Below, in pieces: positions 17,846 to 26,956 of a stretch of DNA of 64,000 nt (its first letter is position 1; each line of letters opens with the position of its first letter). The DNA is from an uncultured Collinsella sp. (GTDB lineage: Bacteria; Actinomycetota; Coriobacteriia; Coriobacteriales; Coriobacteriaceae): NCBI GenBank assembly GCA_900555555.1, contig USLK01000001.1, forward strand, positions 89,368 to 153,367, read 5' to 3'. Under the pieces are notes generated by a model. It saw only the letters and a program-made list of their open reading frames with translations. It ran no database searches and was not told the DNA's origin. Made by a program: the position numbers and the translations under genes.

Positions 17846-18343
17846 CTACTCGGCTTCCTTCTCCTCAGCAGCCTCATCGGCGACCTCGGGGGCATTCTCC
17901 TCAGCGGCATCGTCAGCCTTGACGACCTTGGGAGCAGCAGCCTTCTTGGCAGGAGCAGCCTTAGCGGCCTTCTTCTGCACGGGCTCGGAGACGATCTCGA
18001 TGATGACCATCTCAGCGCAGTCGCCCTTGCGGGGACCGAGCTTCATGATACGGGTGTAACCGCCATCGCGGTCAGCCCACATACCCTGAGCAGCCTTATC
18101 GAAGAGCTCGGCCACGAGATCCTTATCGCCAAGCTTGGCGATAGCGAGACGACGAGAGTGCAGGTCGCCCTTCTTGGCCCAGGTGATGATGGGCTCGGCA
18201 AAGCTGCGGAGAGCCTTGGCGCGAGGCAGGGTGGTCTTGATGCGGTCATTCTCGAAGAGCGCCTTAGCGAGGCTCCTCTTCATGGCCTTGGTATGGCTGG
18301 CGTCGGTACCGAGCTTCATACCCTTCTTCTTGTTGTGACGCAT
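17846..18343 (-). CDS. rplQ: 50S ribosomal protein L17 with acidic/Ala-Lys tail
   Basis: The L17 core (residues 1-115, starting MRHNKKKGMKLG) sits near the peptide exit tunnel. About 50 residues rich in Ala, Lys and Glu follow, making 165 in all against the usual 115-130. It is the last gene of the alpha operon after rpoA, with 29 bp between, and is followed by a strong terminator. The tail resembles that of L31 in composition but not in exact sequence. Confidence 0.97.
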   Translation of the reverse strand: MRHNKKKGMKLGTDASHTKAMKRSLAKALFENDRIKTTLPRAKALRSFAEPIITWAKKGDLHSRRLAIAKLGDKDLVAELFDKAAQGMWADRDGGYTRIMKLGPRKGDCAEMVIIEIVSEPVQKKAAKAAPAKKAAAPKVVKADDAAEENAPEVADEAAEEKEAE

Positions 18344-18372
18344 GGTGCGATTTCTCCTCTAAAACAGGGCGC

Positions 18373-19314
18373 TTAAGCCTTGAGGCTCAGACCCATGGAC
18401 TCAAGCTTGTCCTTGACTTCCTCGATCGACTTCACGCCGAAGTTGCGAATGTTCAAGAGATCGTTCTCAGAGAACTCAACCAGCTGACGCACGGAGTGAA
18501 TGCTTGCGCGCTTCAGGCAGTTGTAGGAACGAACGGAAAGGTCCAGATCCTCAATCTGCTTATCGAGCTCAGCGTTGTCGTTGGTGACCTCGGGGGCAAA
18601 GATGGAGACTTCCTCTTCGGCCTCGGGCTCCTCAGACAGATTCATGAACGCAGCCATATGCTGGTTGATGATGTTGGCAGCCTGAACAACGGCATCGCGA
18701 GGGGCGATGGCGCCGTTCGTCTCGATCTCGAGGACGAGACGATCGTAGTCGGTGTGCTGGCCTACGCGGCAAGCCTCGACAAATTTGGCGCAACGCTTAA
18801 CCGGCGAGAACAGAGAGTCGACGTGAATGATTCCGATGGGATCGTTATCACGCTTGTTCTGCTCATAGGACACGTAACCGCGGCCATAACCGATACGCAT
18901 GCTCATGGTCAGATGACCGCCCTCGGTGAGGGTGGCGATGTGCTGCTTGGGGTTGACGAGCTCGAACTCGGACGGGATGAAGAAGTCCTCACCCGTAACC
19001 ACGCACGGACCATCGACCGAAATGGTAGCGGTGCCCTCATCCGTGGTGCCGAGGGCGCGGAACACCAGCTCCTTCACGTTCAGAACGATGTCGGTGACAT
19101 CCTCTACCATGTTGGGGATAGTGGTGAACTCGTGCTGTGCGCCATCGATCTGGATGGCCTCGACGGCTGCGCCCTCAAGCGAGGACAGCAGCACACGACG
19201 CAGGGAATTGCCCAGCGTGTCGCCGTATCCACGCTCCAGGGGCTCGACGGAGACGCGAGCAGCAGTGTCGCTGATCTCCTCGACCTGAACCTGAGGCCTG
19301 ATGAATTCTGACAT
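18373..19314 (-). CDS. rpoA: RNA polymerase subunit alpha
   Basis: Scaffold for RNA polymerase assembly. The N-terminal domain (about 1-225; GYGDTLGNSLRRVLLSS) dimerises and binds beta and beta'. An acidic linker (EEPEAEEEV) leads to the C-terminal domain (about 245-313), a helix-hairpin-helix fold (ENDLLNIRNFGVKSIEEVKDKL cut here to its core NIRNFGVKSIEEV) that binds UP elements and activators. The length of 313 is normal. A domain like this C-terminal fold also appears at the end of RpoC in this window. The gene lies between rpsD and rplQ. Confidence 0.98.
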   Translation of the reverse strand: MSEFIRPQVQVEEISDTAARVSVEPLERGYGDTLGNSLRRVLLSSLEGAAVEAIQIDGAQHEFTTIPNMVEDVTDIVLNVKELVFRALGTTDEGTATISVDGPCVVTGEDFFIPSEFELVNPKQHIATLTEGGHLTMSMRIGYGRGYVSYEQNKRDNDPIGIIHVDSLFSPVKRCAKFVEACRVGQHTDYDRLVLEIETNGAIAPRDAVVQAANIINQHMAAFMNLSEEPEAEEEVSIFAPEVTNDNAELDKQIEDLDLSVRSYNCLKRASIHSVRQLVEFSENDLLNIRNFGVKSIEEVKDKLESMGLSLKA

Positions 19315-19343
19315 GTATAACCTCCAGCGTAGCGCGCGAACGA

Positions 19344-19940
19344 TTACCTCGAGTAAAGCTCGACGATGAGCTGCTCGTTGATATCGCCGCTGATCTGATC
19401 GCGGCTGGGCAGCGAGACAACGTTGCCGGAAAGCTTCTCAATGTCGACGTTGAGCCAACCGGGAACCTCGAAGCGCTCGGAGGAGATGAGGGCCTCCTTG
19501 ATGGGAAGGAGATCGCGGAACTTCTCGCCGACAGCAACGACATCGCCCGGCTTAACGAGGTAAGACGGGATATCGACACGCTTGCCATTTACGGTGAAGT
19601 GGCCGTGACGCACGGACTGACGTGCCTCCTTGCGGGTACGGGCGAAGCCCATACGGAAGACAACGTTGTCGAGACGGGTCTCAAGAGCGATCAGGAGGTT
19701 CTCGCCGGTGATGCCATCGGTGCGAACAGCACGCTCGTAGTAACGACGGAACTGCTTCTCGAGAACGCCGTAGATGAACTTAACCTTCTGCTTCTCGCGC
19801 AGCTGCATGCCGTACTCGGATTCCTTGCGACGGCGCTTGGGCTGGCGGATAGATTCCTTCTTGCTGCTGTAGCCGAGCTCAACGGGATCGATCCCGAGCT
19901 GACGGCAGCGCTTAAGAACAGGAGTCCTGTCGATTGCCAT
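19344..19940 (-). CDS. rpsD: 30S ribosomal protein S4
   Basis: The primary 16S rRNA-binding protein that starts assembly of the 30S body; 198 residues with an S4 RNA-binding domain (about 90-150). The N-terminal region has no zinc cysteines, so this is the C-minus form. In many Gram-positives rpsD lies elsewhere; here it is in the alpha operon between rpsK and rpoA, the typical place in actinobacteria and proteobacteria. ATG start. Confidence 0.98.
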   Translation of the reverse strand: MAIDRTPVLKRCRQLGIDPVELGYSSKKESIRQPKRRRKESEYGMQLREKQKVKFIYGVLEKQFRRYYERAVRTDGITGENLLIALETRLDNVVFRMGFARTRKEARQSVRHGHFTVNGKRVDIPSYLVKPGDVVAVGEKFRDLLPIKEALISSERFEVPGWLNVDIEKLSGNVVSLPSRDQISGDINEQLIVELYSR

Positions 19941-19959
19941 AGTTAATCGATCCTTTCAG

Positions 19960-20367
19960 TTACACGCGGCGACGCTTCTTGGGGCGGCAGCCGTTGTGCG
20001 GAATGGGGGTCTTGTCCTGAATGCTGGAAACCTCGAGGCCAGCAGCCTGGAGGGAGCGGATAGCAGTCTCACGACCAGAGCCGGGGCCCTTTACGTAGAC
20101 GGCAACCTTGTGCATGCCGTGCTCCATAGCGGCCTTGGCGCAAGCCTCGGCAGCCATCTGAGCGGCAAACGGGGTGGACTTGCGGGAACCCTTGAAGCCC
20201 ACGGTACCAGCAGACTGCCAAGCGATGACATTGCCCGCAGGATCGGTGATCGAAACGATCGTGTTGTTGAACGTAGAACGGATGTGAGCCTGGCCCACGG
20301 AAATGTTCTTACGGTCGGCGCGCTTGATACGAGTGGAGGCGCCGCGCTTATTCTTTGCAGTAGCCAT
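19960..20367 (-). CDS. rpsK: 30S ribosomal protein S11
   Basis: A 135-residue platform protein next to the Shine-Dalgarno cleft. The conserved blocks HIRSTFNNTIVSITD and GPGSGRETAIRSLQ and the C-terminal PHNGCRPKKRRRV are intact. It is part of the alpha operon, 16 bp after rpsM. Confidence 0.98.
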   Translation of the reverse strand: MATAKNKRGASTRIKRADRKNISVGQAHIRSTFNNTIVSITDPAGNVIAWQSAGTVGFKGSRKSTPFAAQMAAEACAKAAMEHGMHKVAVYVKGPGSGRETAIRSLQAAGLEVSSIQDKTPIPHNGCRPKKRRRV

Positions 20368-20383
20368 TATGCGTCAGTCTCCC

Positions 20384-20758
20384 TTATTTCTTCTTCTTGG
20401 CACCGATCTGACGCTTCGGACCCTTACGGGTACGAGCGTTGGTGTGGGTGCGCTGGCCACGGACAGGGAGGCCCTTGCGGTGACGGAGGCCACGGTTGCA
20501 GCCGATATCCATCAGACGCTTGACGTTCTGGGAACGCTCGCGGCGGAGGTCACCCTCGACCATGAGCTGGTTGTTGTCGATGTAATCGCGGATCGCCGTG
20601 ATTTCTTCCTCGGTGAGATCCTTGATACGGGTACCATCAGCGATGTTGCAATCAGCGCAAATCTTAGCTGCGGTAGTGCGGCCGATGCCGTAGATGTAAG
20701 TCAGACCAATCTCCGCACGCTTCTCGTTCGGAAGGTCGACACCGTTAATACGGGCCAC
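20384..20758 (-). CDS. rpsM: 30S ribosomal protein S13
   Basis: A 124-residue 30S head protein contacting the P-site tRNA and 50S bridge. It starts MARINGVDLP with a GTG codon at 20756-20758 and ends in a basic tail (KGPKRQIGAKKKK). It lies between rpmJ and rpsK in the alpha operon. Confidence 0.98.
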   Translation of the reverse strand: MARINGVDLPNEKRAEIGLTYIYGIGRTTAAKICADCNIADGTRIKDLTEEEITAIRDYIDNNQLMVEGDLRRERSQNVKRLMDIGCNRGLRHRKGLPVRGQRTHTNARTRKGPKRQIGAKKKK

Positions 20759-20772
20759 GTGAATCTCCTCTC

Positions 20773-20886
20773 TTAGCCCTGGCGCTGCTTATGGCGCGGG
20801 TTCTCGCAAATGACGAACACCTTGCCATGGCGGCGGATGATCTTGCACTTATCGCACATCTTCTTGACCGAAGGACGTACCTTCAT
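20773..20886 (-). CDS. rpmJ: 50S ribosomal protein L36
   Basis: A 37-residue protein, MKVRPSVKKMCDKCK followed by IIRRHGKVFVICENPRHKQ. The zinc ligands CDKC, a later Cys and the His before the C terminus are present, so it is the zinc form. L36 stabilises the 23S rRNA near the factor-binding centre. It is the expected gene between infA and rpsM; the ATG is at 20884-20886, and the 137-bp stretch to infA holds no gene. Confidence 0.96.
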   Translation of the reverse strand: MKVRPSVKKMCDKCKIIRRHGKVFVICENPRHKQRQG

Positions 20887-21023
20887 CGTTCTTCCTCTCG
20901 GTAGTGCTCAAACTACAAATGGAATGTTATCTACTCGCCCAGCCGCAGGCGTTAATAACGATTCGGAGCATATGCGCATTCGAAGCTGAGCTGGCCTCGC
21001 GCCACATACACCCGATGCAGTCG

Positions 21024-21248
21024 CTACTTATAGCGATAGGTGATGCGGCCGCGCGTAAGATCATAGGGAGACAGCTCCACAACGACCTTATCGCCCGGCA
21101 GAATTCGAATGTAGTTCATACGGATCTTGCCGGAAATGGAACAAAGAACCGAATGACCGTTCTCAAGCTCAACACGGAACATAGCGTTCGGGAGCGGTTC
21201 GGTAACCGTGCCCTCGAGCTCGATAGCATCTTCCTTCTTCACGAGCAA
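21024..21248 (-). CDS. infA: Translation initiation factor IF-1
   Basis: An S1-fold factor that blocks the A site during initiation; about 72-74 residues (KKEDAIELEGTVTE, ISGKIRMNYIRILPGDKV, LTRGRITYRYK). No in-frame ATG exists. TTG at 21246-21248 and GTG at 21240-21242 are both possible; GTG gives the family-like start MKKEDAIELEG and sits 10 nt from AAAG, while TTG sits closer. A probable dedicated promoter lies at 21282-21309. The gene precedes rpmJ. Confidence 0.95.
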   Translation of the reverse strand: MLVKKEDAIELEGTVTEPLPNAMFRVELENGHSVLCSISGKIRMNYIRILPGDKVVVELSPYDLTRGRITYRYK

Positions 21249-21281
21249 TCATCTTTCTCTAGAAAACGACAGCAATAGTGC

Positions 21282-21309
21282 ATGATAGCAAAATCATGCA
21301 GAATGTGGA
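21282..21309 (-). promoter_or_regulatory. Probable promoter of infA and the downstream alpha-operon genes
   Basis: On the minus strand TCCACA (21304-21309) and TATCAT (21282-21287) are separated by 16 bp, giving a leader of about 30 nt before infA. A small inverted repeat (GGAGCA/TGCTCC) lies just upstream. Confidence 0.55.
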
Positions 21310-21359
21310 GCATAGCTGAATTGCTCCATAACTTATTCAGGTCTTACCATTGTAAAACC

Positions 21360-22148
21360 TTACATTACACCGCCTTGCATGGAGCACCATGCGCCTTGGC
21401 TATCAGTAGTGAGAATAACGGGTCCGTCTTCGGTGATGGCGATCGTATTCTCATAGTGAGCGCTGGCGAGGCCATCGTCCGTGGAGACAAGCCAACCATC
21501 CCGACCGGTGTGAACATGATTGGAGCCAAGTGTGATCATAGGCTCAATCGCGATAACCATTCCGGCCTGGAGCTTAACGCCGCGTCCCTTCTTGCCATAG
21601 TTTGGAACGTTGGGGTCCTCATGCATGGCATGGCCGATACCGTGTCCGACATAGTCACGAAGCACACCGTAACCGTTGCTTTCGGCGAGCGTCTGAACAG
21701 CATGTCCGACATCACCGATATGATTACCGGGGACGGCCTGTTCAATAGCAGCCTTAAGGCAATCACGAGTGCACTCGCACAGCGCTTTTACCTCGGACGA
21801 AGGGTTTCCAACATAAAACGTCCAGGCATTATCCCCTACCCAACCGTCAACGATAGCGCCGGTATCGATCGAGATGATGTCTCCATCGCGGAGGATGACA
21901 TCTGGATTGGGAATGCCGTGAACAACCGCATCATTCAACGATGCGCAAATGGAGCCGGGAAACCCACCATAGCCTTTGAAAGCGGGGATACCGCCGTGCA
22001 TGCGGATAATCTGCTCGGCGAGCTGATCGAGCTCGAACGTTGAAACACCGGGACGGACCATAGCCCCGACATGCCGGAGCGCCATCTTGGACAGCGCTCC
22101 GGCTTTCTTCATCTGCTCGATCTCGTCTGACGACTTGATCTTGATCAT
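21360..22148 (-). CDS. map: Methionine aminopeptidase, type I
   Basis: Removes the start methionine from new proteins. The 262 residues carry the dinuclear metal ligands in IDTGAIVDGWVGDNAW (two Asp), the conserved His in GHGIGHAMHE, and the Glu residues in AIEPM and YENTIAIT. The ATG overlaps the adk stop as ATGA, a common arrangement in Gram-positive spc operons. The C-terminal tail is slightly longer than average. Confidence 0.97.
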   Translation of the reverse strand: MIKIKSSDEIEQMKKAGALSKMALRHVGAMVRPGVSTFELDQLAEQIIRMHGGIPAFKGYGGFPGSICASLNDAVVHGIPNPDVILRDGDIISIDTGAIVDGWVGDNAWTFYVGNPSSEVKALCECTRDCLKAAIEQAVPGNHIGDVGHAVQTLAESNGYGVLRDYVGHGIGHAMHEDPNVPNYGKKGRGVKLQAGMVIAIEPMITLGSNHVHTGRDGWLVSTDDGLASAHYENTIAITEDGPVILTTDSQGAWCSMQGGVM

Positions 22149-22771
22149 AGACCGAGCGCTTCCTTCACATCGGTGAAGACCTCATCGACCGGACGGTTAC
22201 CGTCAACGACCTTGAGGATGCCCTGACCGCGATAGTACTCCACGAGCGGGCTCGTGTTCTTCTCGTACACATCGAGACGGTTCTTGATGGTCTCGGGCTT
22301 ATCGTCATCGCGCTGATACATCTCGCCGCCGCAAGACGGGCACACGTCGGTATCCGGGCCTGCGGTATAGCCGCAGTCACGGCAGGTGCGTCGGGAAGAC
22401 AGTCGATCGATGATGACCTCGGCGGGCACGTCGACGAGCAAAGCACCGTCGAGCTCGCGGCCCATGGCCGAAAGCTCGGTATCGAGTGTTACGGCCTGGA
22501 CGGTATTGCGGGGGAAACCATCGAGAATGAAGCCCTTTTGGGCATCGTCGGCGGCAAGACGCTCCTTGACCAGATCGATAACGAGCTGGTCGGGAACGAG
22601 TTCGCCAGCATCCATATATTTCTTTGCGGCAACGCCGAGCTCGGACTGAGCCTTGACTGCCGCACGGAGCAGGTCACCGGTAGAGATGTGGGCGACACCG
22701 AAGTCGACGACCAGGCGCTGAGCCTGGGTTCCCTTACCCGCACCGGGTGCACCCAACAAAACGATATTCAT
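22145..22771 (-). CDS. adk: Adenylate kinase
   Basis: Interconverts ATP + AMP and 2 ADP. The P-loop GAPGAGKGTQ is at residues 7-16. The LID domain has CRDCGY and CPSCGG, four cysteines that bind zinc as in most Gram-positive enzymes. Length is 208. It lies between secY and map and overlaps map by 4 nt. Confidence 0.98.
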   Translation of the reverse strand: MNIVLLGAPGAGKGTQAQRLVVDFGVAHISTGDLLRAAVKAQSELGVAAKKYMDAGELVPDQLVIDLVKERLAADDAQKGFILDGFPRNTVQAVTLDTELSAMGRELDGALLVDVPAEVIIDRLSSRRTCRDCGYTAGPDTDVCPSCGGEMYQRDDDKPETIKNRLDVYEKNTSPLVEYYRGQGILKVVDGNRPVDEVFTDVKEALGL

Positions 22772-22790
22772 GATGGGTCCTCTCTCCTAC

Positions 22791-24077
22791 TTACTTAAAG
22801 AAGCCGTCGTAGTCGTACATCTTGAGCTGGCTCTCAACCTTATCAAGGGTATCGAGCACAACGCCGACCATGATCAGCACAGACGTACCGCCAAATGCCT
22901 GGATCAGAGAATTGCCCGTAAACGAGAAAACGATAGACGGGACGATGGCGATGATAGCCAGGAAAATTGCGGACGGAAGCGTGATCTTGTTCAACGCGTT
23001 CTTGATGTAGGCCGCGGTGGCCTTGCCCGGACGGACACCCGGAATGAAGCCGCCCTGCTTCTTGAGGTTCTCAGCGGTGTCATCGGGGTTGAATACCATA
23101 GAGGTATAGAAGTACGCGAAGAACACAATAAGGCCGACGTTGAGAATCCAGTTGATCCAACCCTGGGACAAAGCACCTGCAACCGACTGAATCCAATGGA
23201 TGTTCGGGAAGAAGACGGCAATCTGGGCCGGGAAGTACAGAAGCGCGCTTGCGAAGATGATCGGGATAACGCCAGCGGTGTTTACCTTGATGGGAAGGTA
23301 CGTGGACTGACCGCCCATGATGCGACGACCCACAACACGCTTTGCGTACTGGACCGGGATACGACGCTGACCGCGCTCAAGGTACACGATGAACGGAATC
23401 ACGCAAAGGATGACGACGAAGATGACCGCCGTGATGCCGATTCCGGTGGCACCGCCTTGGATGGACTGGAAGATAGCCTGGGGCAGACCGGCCATGATGT
23501 TGGCAAAGATGATCAAGCTCATGCCGTTACCAATGCCGCGCTGAGTGATCAGCTCGCCGATCCACATGATCAGCATGGCGCCGGCGACAAGCGTTCCCAC
23601 GATCATGATATCGAAGACGATCTGGGGCGCACCGGCGTCAGTGAACTCGATACCGAAACTCTTGAAGAGGAAGAGGTAACCGATACCGTTCAGCAGCGCC
23701 AAGCCCAGCGTCAGGAAGCGGGAATACTGAGTGATCTTGGTCTGGCCGACCTCGCCCTCACGAGCCAGCTCATGCAAGCTGGGCACAACGGCCTGGAGCA
23801 TCTGCATGATGATCGAGCTCGTGATGTAGGGCATGATACCCAGGGAAAAGACGGAGACGTACGACAGCGCCCCGCCGGAGAAAAGATTCAGCAGCGCCAT
23901 CGCGCCCGAGGCGACGGAGTCGCCAGCGGACTGGAATAGGCCCAGCATCCCCTGGAAGGGGATACCGGGCACAGGAACGTGTGCACCGATACGGTACACA
24001 GCGAGCATTCCGATGGTGAAGAGAATCTTTCCGCGAAGTTCTTTGATGCGGAAGGCATTCTTCAGACCATTTAGCAC
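22791..24077 (-). CDS. secY: Preprotein translocase channel subunit SecY
   Basis: The ten-span protein-conducting channel that works with SecA. It has 428 residues; the plug and span blocks PGIPFQG and LGIMPYI are seen. The start is GTG at 24075-24077 inside the end of rplO, which it overlaps by 7 nt; AAAGG lies 10 nt upstream. It is followed by adk. SecE and SecG are not in the window. Confidence 0.97.
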   Translation of the reverse strand: MLNGLKNAFRIKELRGKILFTIGMLAVYRIGAHVPVPGIPFQGMLGLFQSAGDSVASGAMALLNLFSGGALSYVSVFSLGIMPYITSSIIMQMLQAVVPSLHELAREGEVGQTKITQYSRFLTLGLALLNGIGYLFLFKSFGIEFTDAGAPQIVFDIMIVGTLVAGAMLIMWIGELITQRGIGNGMSLIIFANIMAGLPQAIFQSIQGGATGIGITAVIFVVILCVIPFIVYLERGQRRIPVQYAKRVVGRRIMGGQSTYLPIKVNTAGVIPIIFASALLYFPAQIAVFFPNIHWIQSVAGALSQGWINWILNVGLIVFFAYFYTSMVFNPDDTAENLKKQGGFIPGVRPGKATAAYIKNALNKITLPSAIFLAIIAIVPSIVFSFTGNSLIQAFGGTSVLIMVGVVLDTLDKVESQLKMYDYDGFFK

Positions 24078-24520
24078 GGGAGCTCGACCTTTCCGCCAGC
24101 GGCCTCGATCTTGGCCTGCGCGGAAGCGGAGACCTTATCGACCTTAACCGTGAGCTTCTTGGAGATCTCGCCGTTGCCGAGCACCTTGACGGGCTCGAAC
24201 TCGCTCTTGGTCAGACGAGCAGCCTTAAGAGCTGCGCCGTCGACTACAGCGCCATCCTCGAAACGAGCCTCGAGCTCGGAAACGTTGATAGCGGTGTACT
24301 CGATACGACGGGGATTGCGGAAACCCGGAAGCTTCGGGAGACGCATGGCCAGCGGAGTCTGGCCGCCCTCGAAGCCGGCACCCTTGGTGCCGCCGGAACG
24401 GGAGCCCTGGCCGTTCAGGCCACGGCCGGCATAGGTGCCGCCCTTACCGGAATTGCCGCGACCGACGCGCTTGCGGCTGCGGTTGGAACCCGGAGCCGGA
24501 GTAAGGTCATGAAGCTGCAT
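24071..24520 (-). CDS. rplO: 50S ribosomal protein L15
   Basis: A 149-residue late-assembly 50S protein. The Gly/Arg-rich N-terminal extension (GSNRSRKRVGRGNSGKGG) threads into 23S rRNA. It is placed normally between rpmD and secY and overlaps the secY start. Confidence 0.98.
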   Translation of the reverse strand: MQLHDLTPAPGSNRSRKRVGRGNSGKGGTYAGRGLNGQGSRSGGTKGAGFEGGQTPLAMRLPKLPGFRNPRRIEYTAINVSELEARFEDGAVVDGAALKAARLTKSEFEPVKVLGNGEISKKLTVKVDKVSASAQAKIEAAGGKVELPC

Positions 24521-24522
24521 AA

Positions 24523-24705
24523 TTACTCCTCTACAATCTCAACGAGGTGCTTGACCTTGAAGATCATGCCGCGGACGCCAGCGTTGTCGGCGATCTCGCG
24601 CGTGTCGTTGATGCGGTGCAGGCCAAGGGCGCGAACGGTGCGACGCTGATCCTCTTTGCAGCCGTTGATGCTGCGGACCTGCTTGATCTTGATGGTGTCA
24701 GCCAT
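24523..24705 (-). CDS. rpmD: 50S ribosomal protein L30
   Basis: A 60-residue 50S protein (IKIKQVRSINGCKEDQRRTV). Its stop codon is 2 bp from the rplO start and its own ATG is 2 bp after the rpsE stop, so this run is tightly coupled. Confidence 0.97.
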   Translation of the reverse strand: MADTIKIKQVRSINGCKEDQRRTVRALGLHRINDTREIADNAGVRGMIFKVKHLVEIVEE

Positions 24706-24707
24706 GC

Positions 24708-25235
24708 TTAGTTCTCCTTCTTCCCGATGAACATCTCGGAAACGGTGAGACCGCGAAGCGCAGCGACATCCTCAGGGCTGGAAAGCTCCTTGAGACCCTC
24801 AGCGGCGGCCTTGATGATGTTCAGGCCGTTGTCGGAACCGAGGGACTTGGAGAGGATGTTCTTGATGCCGGCCAGCTCGAAGAGCGGACGGACGGCACCG
24901 CCAGCGATAACACCGGTACCCTCGACAGCCGGACGCATGATGATGCGGGCAGCGCCGAACTCGCCGATGACGTCGTGAGGAATGGAGCCATCCTCGGTCA
25001 CGGGCACGTGGAACATGTGCTTCTTGGCGTCCAGGGCGGCCTTGGAAATAGCCATGGGGACCTCAGCGGACTTGCCCATGCCCAAACCGACGTTGCCCTT
25101 GCCATCGCCCACGACAACGAGGGCGACGAGGGACATGCGACGGCCACCCTTGACGGTCTTGGCGACGCGGTTGATGAAAACTACGCGCTCCTCGAACTCA
25201 GAGGCCTCGCGCTGCTGCTTTTGGTTACGAGCCAT
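24708..25235 (-). CDS. rpsE: 30S ribosomal protein S5
   Basis: A 175-residue protein of the mRNA entry tunnel with roles in decoding fidelity and mRNA unwinding. The double-stranded RNA-binding domain (FEERVVFINRVAKTVKGGRR) is near residues 14-33. The ATG has AGGAGGT upstream. It lies between rplR and rpmD. Confidence 0.98.
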   Translation of the reverse strand: MARNQKQQREASEFEERVVFINRVAKTVKGGRRMSLVALVVVGDGKGNVGLGMGKSAEVPMAISKAALDAKKHMFHVPVTEDGSIPHDVIGEFGAARIIMRPAVEGTGVIAGGAVRPLFELAGIKNILSKSLGSDNGLNIIKAAAEGLKELSSPEDVAALRGLTVSEMFIGKKEN

Positions 25236-25248
25236 TTGCTACTACCTC

Positions 25249-25611
25249 CTAGAACTCGAGACCGGCGGCACGGGCGCCGTCGGCGAGGGCCTTGACGCGG
25301 CCATGATAGATACGGCCACCGCGGTCGAAGGAGACCTTGGTGATACCGGCGGCCACGGCGCGCTCGGCAACGAGCTTACCGACCTTCTCGGCGGCCTCCT
25401 TGTTGCCGGTGTGGGTGCCCTTGAACTCAGCCTCGAGGGTAGAAGCGGAAACGAGGGTGTTGCCCTTGGTGTCGTCAACGATCATGGCGTAGATGTTGGC
25501 GTTGGAGCGGACGATGCGCAGACGCGGACGCTCAGCGGTGCCGAAGATCTTGCCACGGACGCGACGCTGACGACGCTTGAGGCTCTGCCTCTTCGCCTGT
25601 TGCTTATTCAT
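25249..25611 (-). CDS. rplR: 50S ribosomal protein L18
   Basis: A 120-residue 5S rRNA-binding protein that acts with L5. The ATG at 25609-25611 (MNKQQAKRQ) follows AAGGAG; an ATG 15 bp upstream lies over the Shine-Dalgarno and is rejected. The basic N terminus and the C-terminal FDRGGRIYHGRVKALA block are typical. Confidence 0.97.
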   Translation of the reverse strand: MNKQQAKRQSLKRRQRRVRGKIFGTAERPRLRIVRSNANIYAMIVDDTKGNTLVSASTLEAEFKGTHTGNKEAAEKVGKLVAERAVAAGITKVSFDRGGRIYHGRVKALADGARAAGLEF

Positions 25612-25680
25612 GTGAAACTCCTTCAATGAAGTCCTGCCAGCACCTAACGGGGTGCTGGTCTTACGTTGCGAAAGCCTCTA

Positions 25681-26217
25681 CTACTTGGCGGCCTTACCGA
25701 GCTTGCGGCGAATGTGCTCGTCCTGGTAGTGGATACCCTTGCCCTTGTAAGGCTCGGGCGGGCGCTTAGCGCGGATCTCAGCAGCGACCTGACCGACCAT
25801 CTGCTTGGAGATGCCCTTGACAACGATGTGGGTGTTGTCCGGAACCTCGAGGGTGATGCCCTCGGGCTGCTCAACAAACACGGGGTGGGAGAAGCCGAGG
25901 GAGAGCTCGAGCTTCTTGCCCTTCTGCTGAACACGGTAGCCGACGCCGGAGAGCTCCAGGGTCTTCTGGTAGCCCTCGGACACGCCGATGACCATGTTCT
26001 GGATCAGAGCACGGGTGAGGCCGTGCATAGCACGAGCGGTGCGCTCGTCGTTGTCGCGAGTAACGATGACCTCGTTGTTCTCGACAACAGCGTTGATCTC
26101 CTCGTGGAGATCGTACTCAAGGGTGCCCTTGGAACCCTTGATGGCGACATGCTTGCCGTCAACTGCCACTTCGACTCCGGCGGGAATCTGGACAGGCTTC
26201 TTACCGATACGGGACAC
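25681..26217 (-). CDS. rplF: 50S ribosomal protein L6
   Basis: A 178-residue protein near the sarcin-ricin loop made of two repeated domains; the C-terminal RRPPEPYKGKGI-like block is present as KRPPEPYKGKGIHY. The start is GTG at 26215-26217, five bases from AAGGAG. Confidence 0.98.
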   Translation of the reverse strand: MSRIGKKPVQIPAGVEVAVDGKHVAIKGSKGTLEYDLHEEINAVVENNEVIVTRDNDERTARAMHGLTRALIQNMVIGVSEGYQKTLELSGVGYRVQQKGKKLELSLGFSHPVFVEQPEGITLEVPDNTHIVVKGISKQMVGQVAAEIRAKRPPEPYKGKGIHYQDEHIRRKLGKAAK

Positions 26218-26247
26218 GGTGTCTCCTTCCTTCTACGCGCCGTCGAA

Positions 26248-26646
26248 TTACCAGATGAGAGCGACGACCTCGCCGCCGACGCCCAGCTTGCGAGCATCAC
26301 GGTCGGCCATTACGCCCTTGCTGGTGGAAACGATCGCGGTACCAAGGCCGCCACGGACGCGGGGAAGATCGGCAACGCCGGCGTACTTGCGCAGACCAGG
26401 CTTGGAGTAGCGCTTGATGCCGTTGATGACCTTCGTCTTCTTGGGGCCGTACTTAAGGGTGATGTGCAGGGTCTTAGACGGAGCGGTATCCTCGACGGAA
26501 TAGCTCTCGATGTAGCCCTCCTCGCAGATAACGCGAGCGATCTCGACGAGCTTCTTGCTGCTCGGCATCGAGACCTCTGCCTTGTTCGCAGCATTGCCGT
26601 TGCGGATGCGCGTAAGCATGTCTGCGATCGGGTCAGTGAGATTCAT
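26248..26646 (-). CDS. rpsH: 30S ribosomal protein S8
   Basis: A 132-residue central-domain 16S rRNA-binding protein and, in other bacteria, the translational repressor of the spc operon. MNLTDPIADMLTRIRNG and the C-terminal STSKGVMADRDARK block are intact. ATG start. Confidence 0.98.
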   Translation of the reverse strand: MNLTDPIADMLTRIRNGNAANKAEVSMPSSKKLVEIARVICEEGYIESYSVEDTAPSKTLHITLKYGPKKTKVINGIKRYSKPGLRKYAGVADLPRVRGGLGTAIVSTSKGVMADRDARKLGVGGEVVALIW

Positions 26647-26770
26647 GCGGATTCTCCTTCGTTCTTTGATGAGTCCGTGTCACCGGTTCTTTACCACCCA
26701 TAGTGGAAAAGCCTACCTGACACGTCTTCCGTGCGCGTGCCCCCTTTCGGGACCGCGCGCTGGCAGTGAC

Positions 26771-26956
26771 TTACCAGCTGGCCTTCTTGATGCCGGGAAG
26801 CTCGCCCTTGAGCGCCAGCTCGCGGAAGCAGACACGGCACAGGCCGAACTTACGGTAAACAGAATGCGGACGGCCGCAGCGCTGGCAGCGCGTGTACTCG
26901 CGAGTCGAGAACTTCTGCTTGCGATTGCACTTGACGATCATCGATGTCTTAGCCAC
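26771..26956 (-). CDS. rpsN: 30S ribosomal protein S14, zinc (type Z) form
   Basis: A 61-residue short S14 of the 30S head. The zinc ligands are two CxxC pairs, CQRC and CRVC, 12 residues apart. The short zinc form is usual for this locus in Gram-positives. Gaps of 87 and 124 bp separate it from rplE and rpsH; a strong GC hairpin lies in the rplE-rpsN gap. Confidence 0.97.
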   Translation of the reverse strand: MAKTSMIVKCNRKQKFSTREYTRCQRCGRPHSVYRKFGLCRVCFRELALKGELPGIKKASW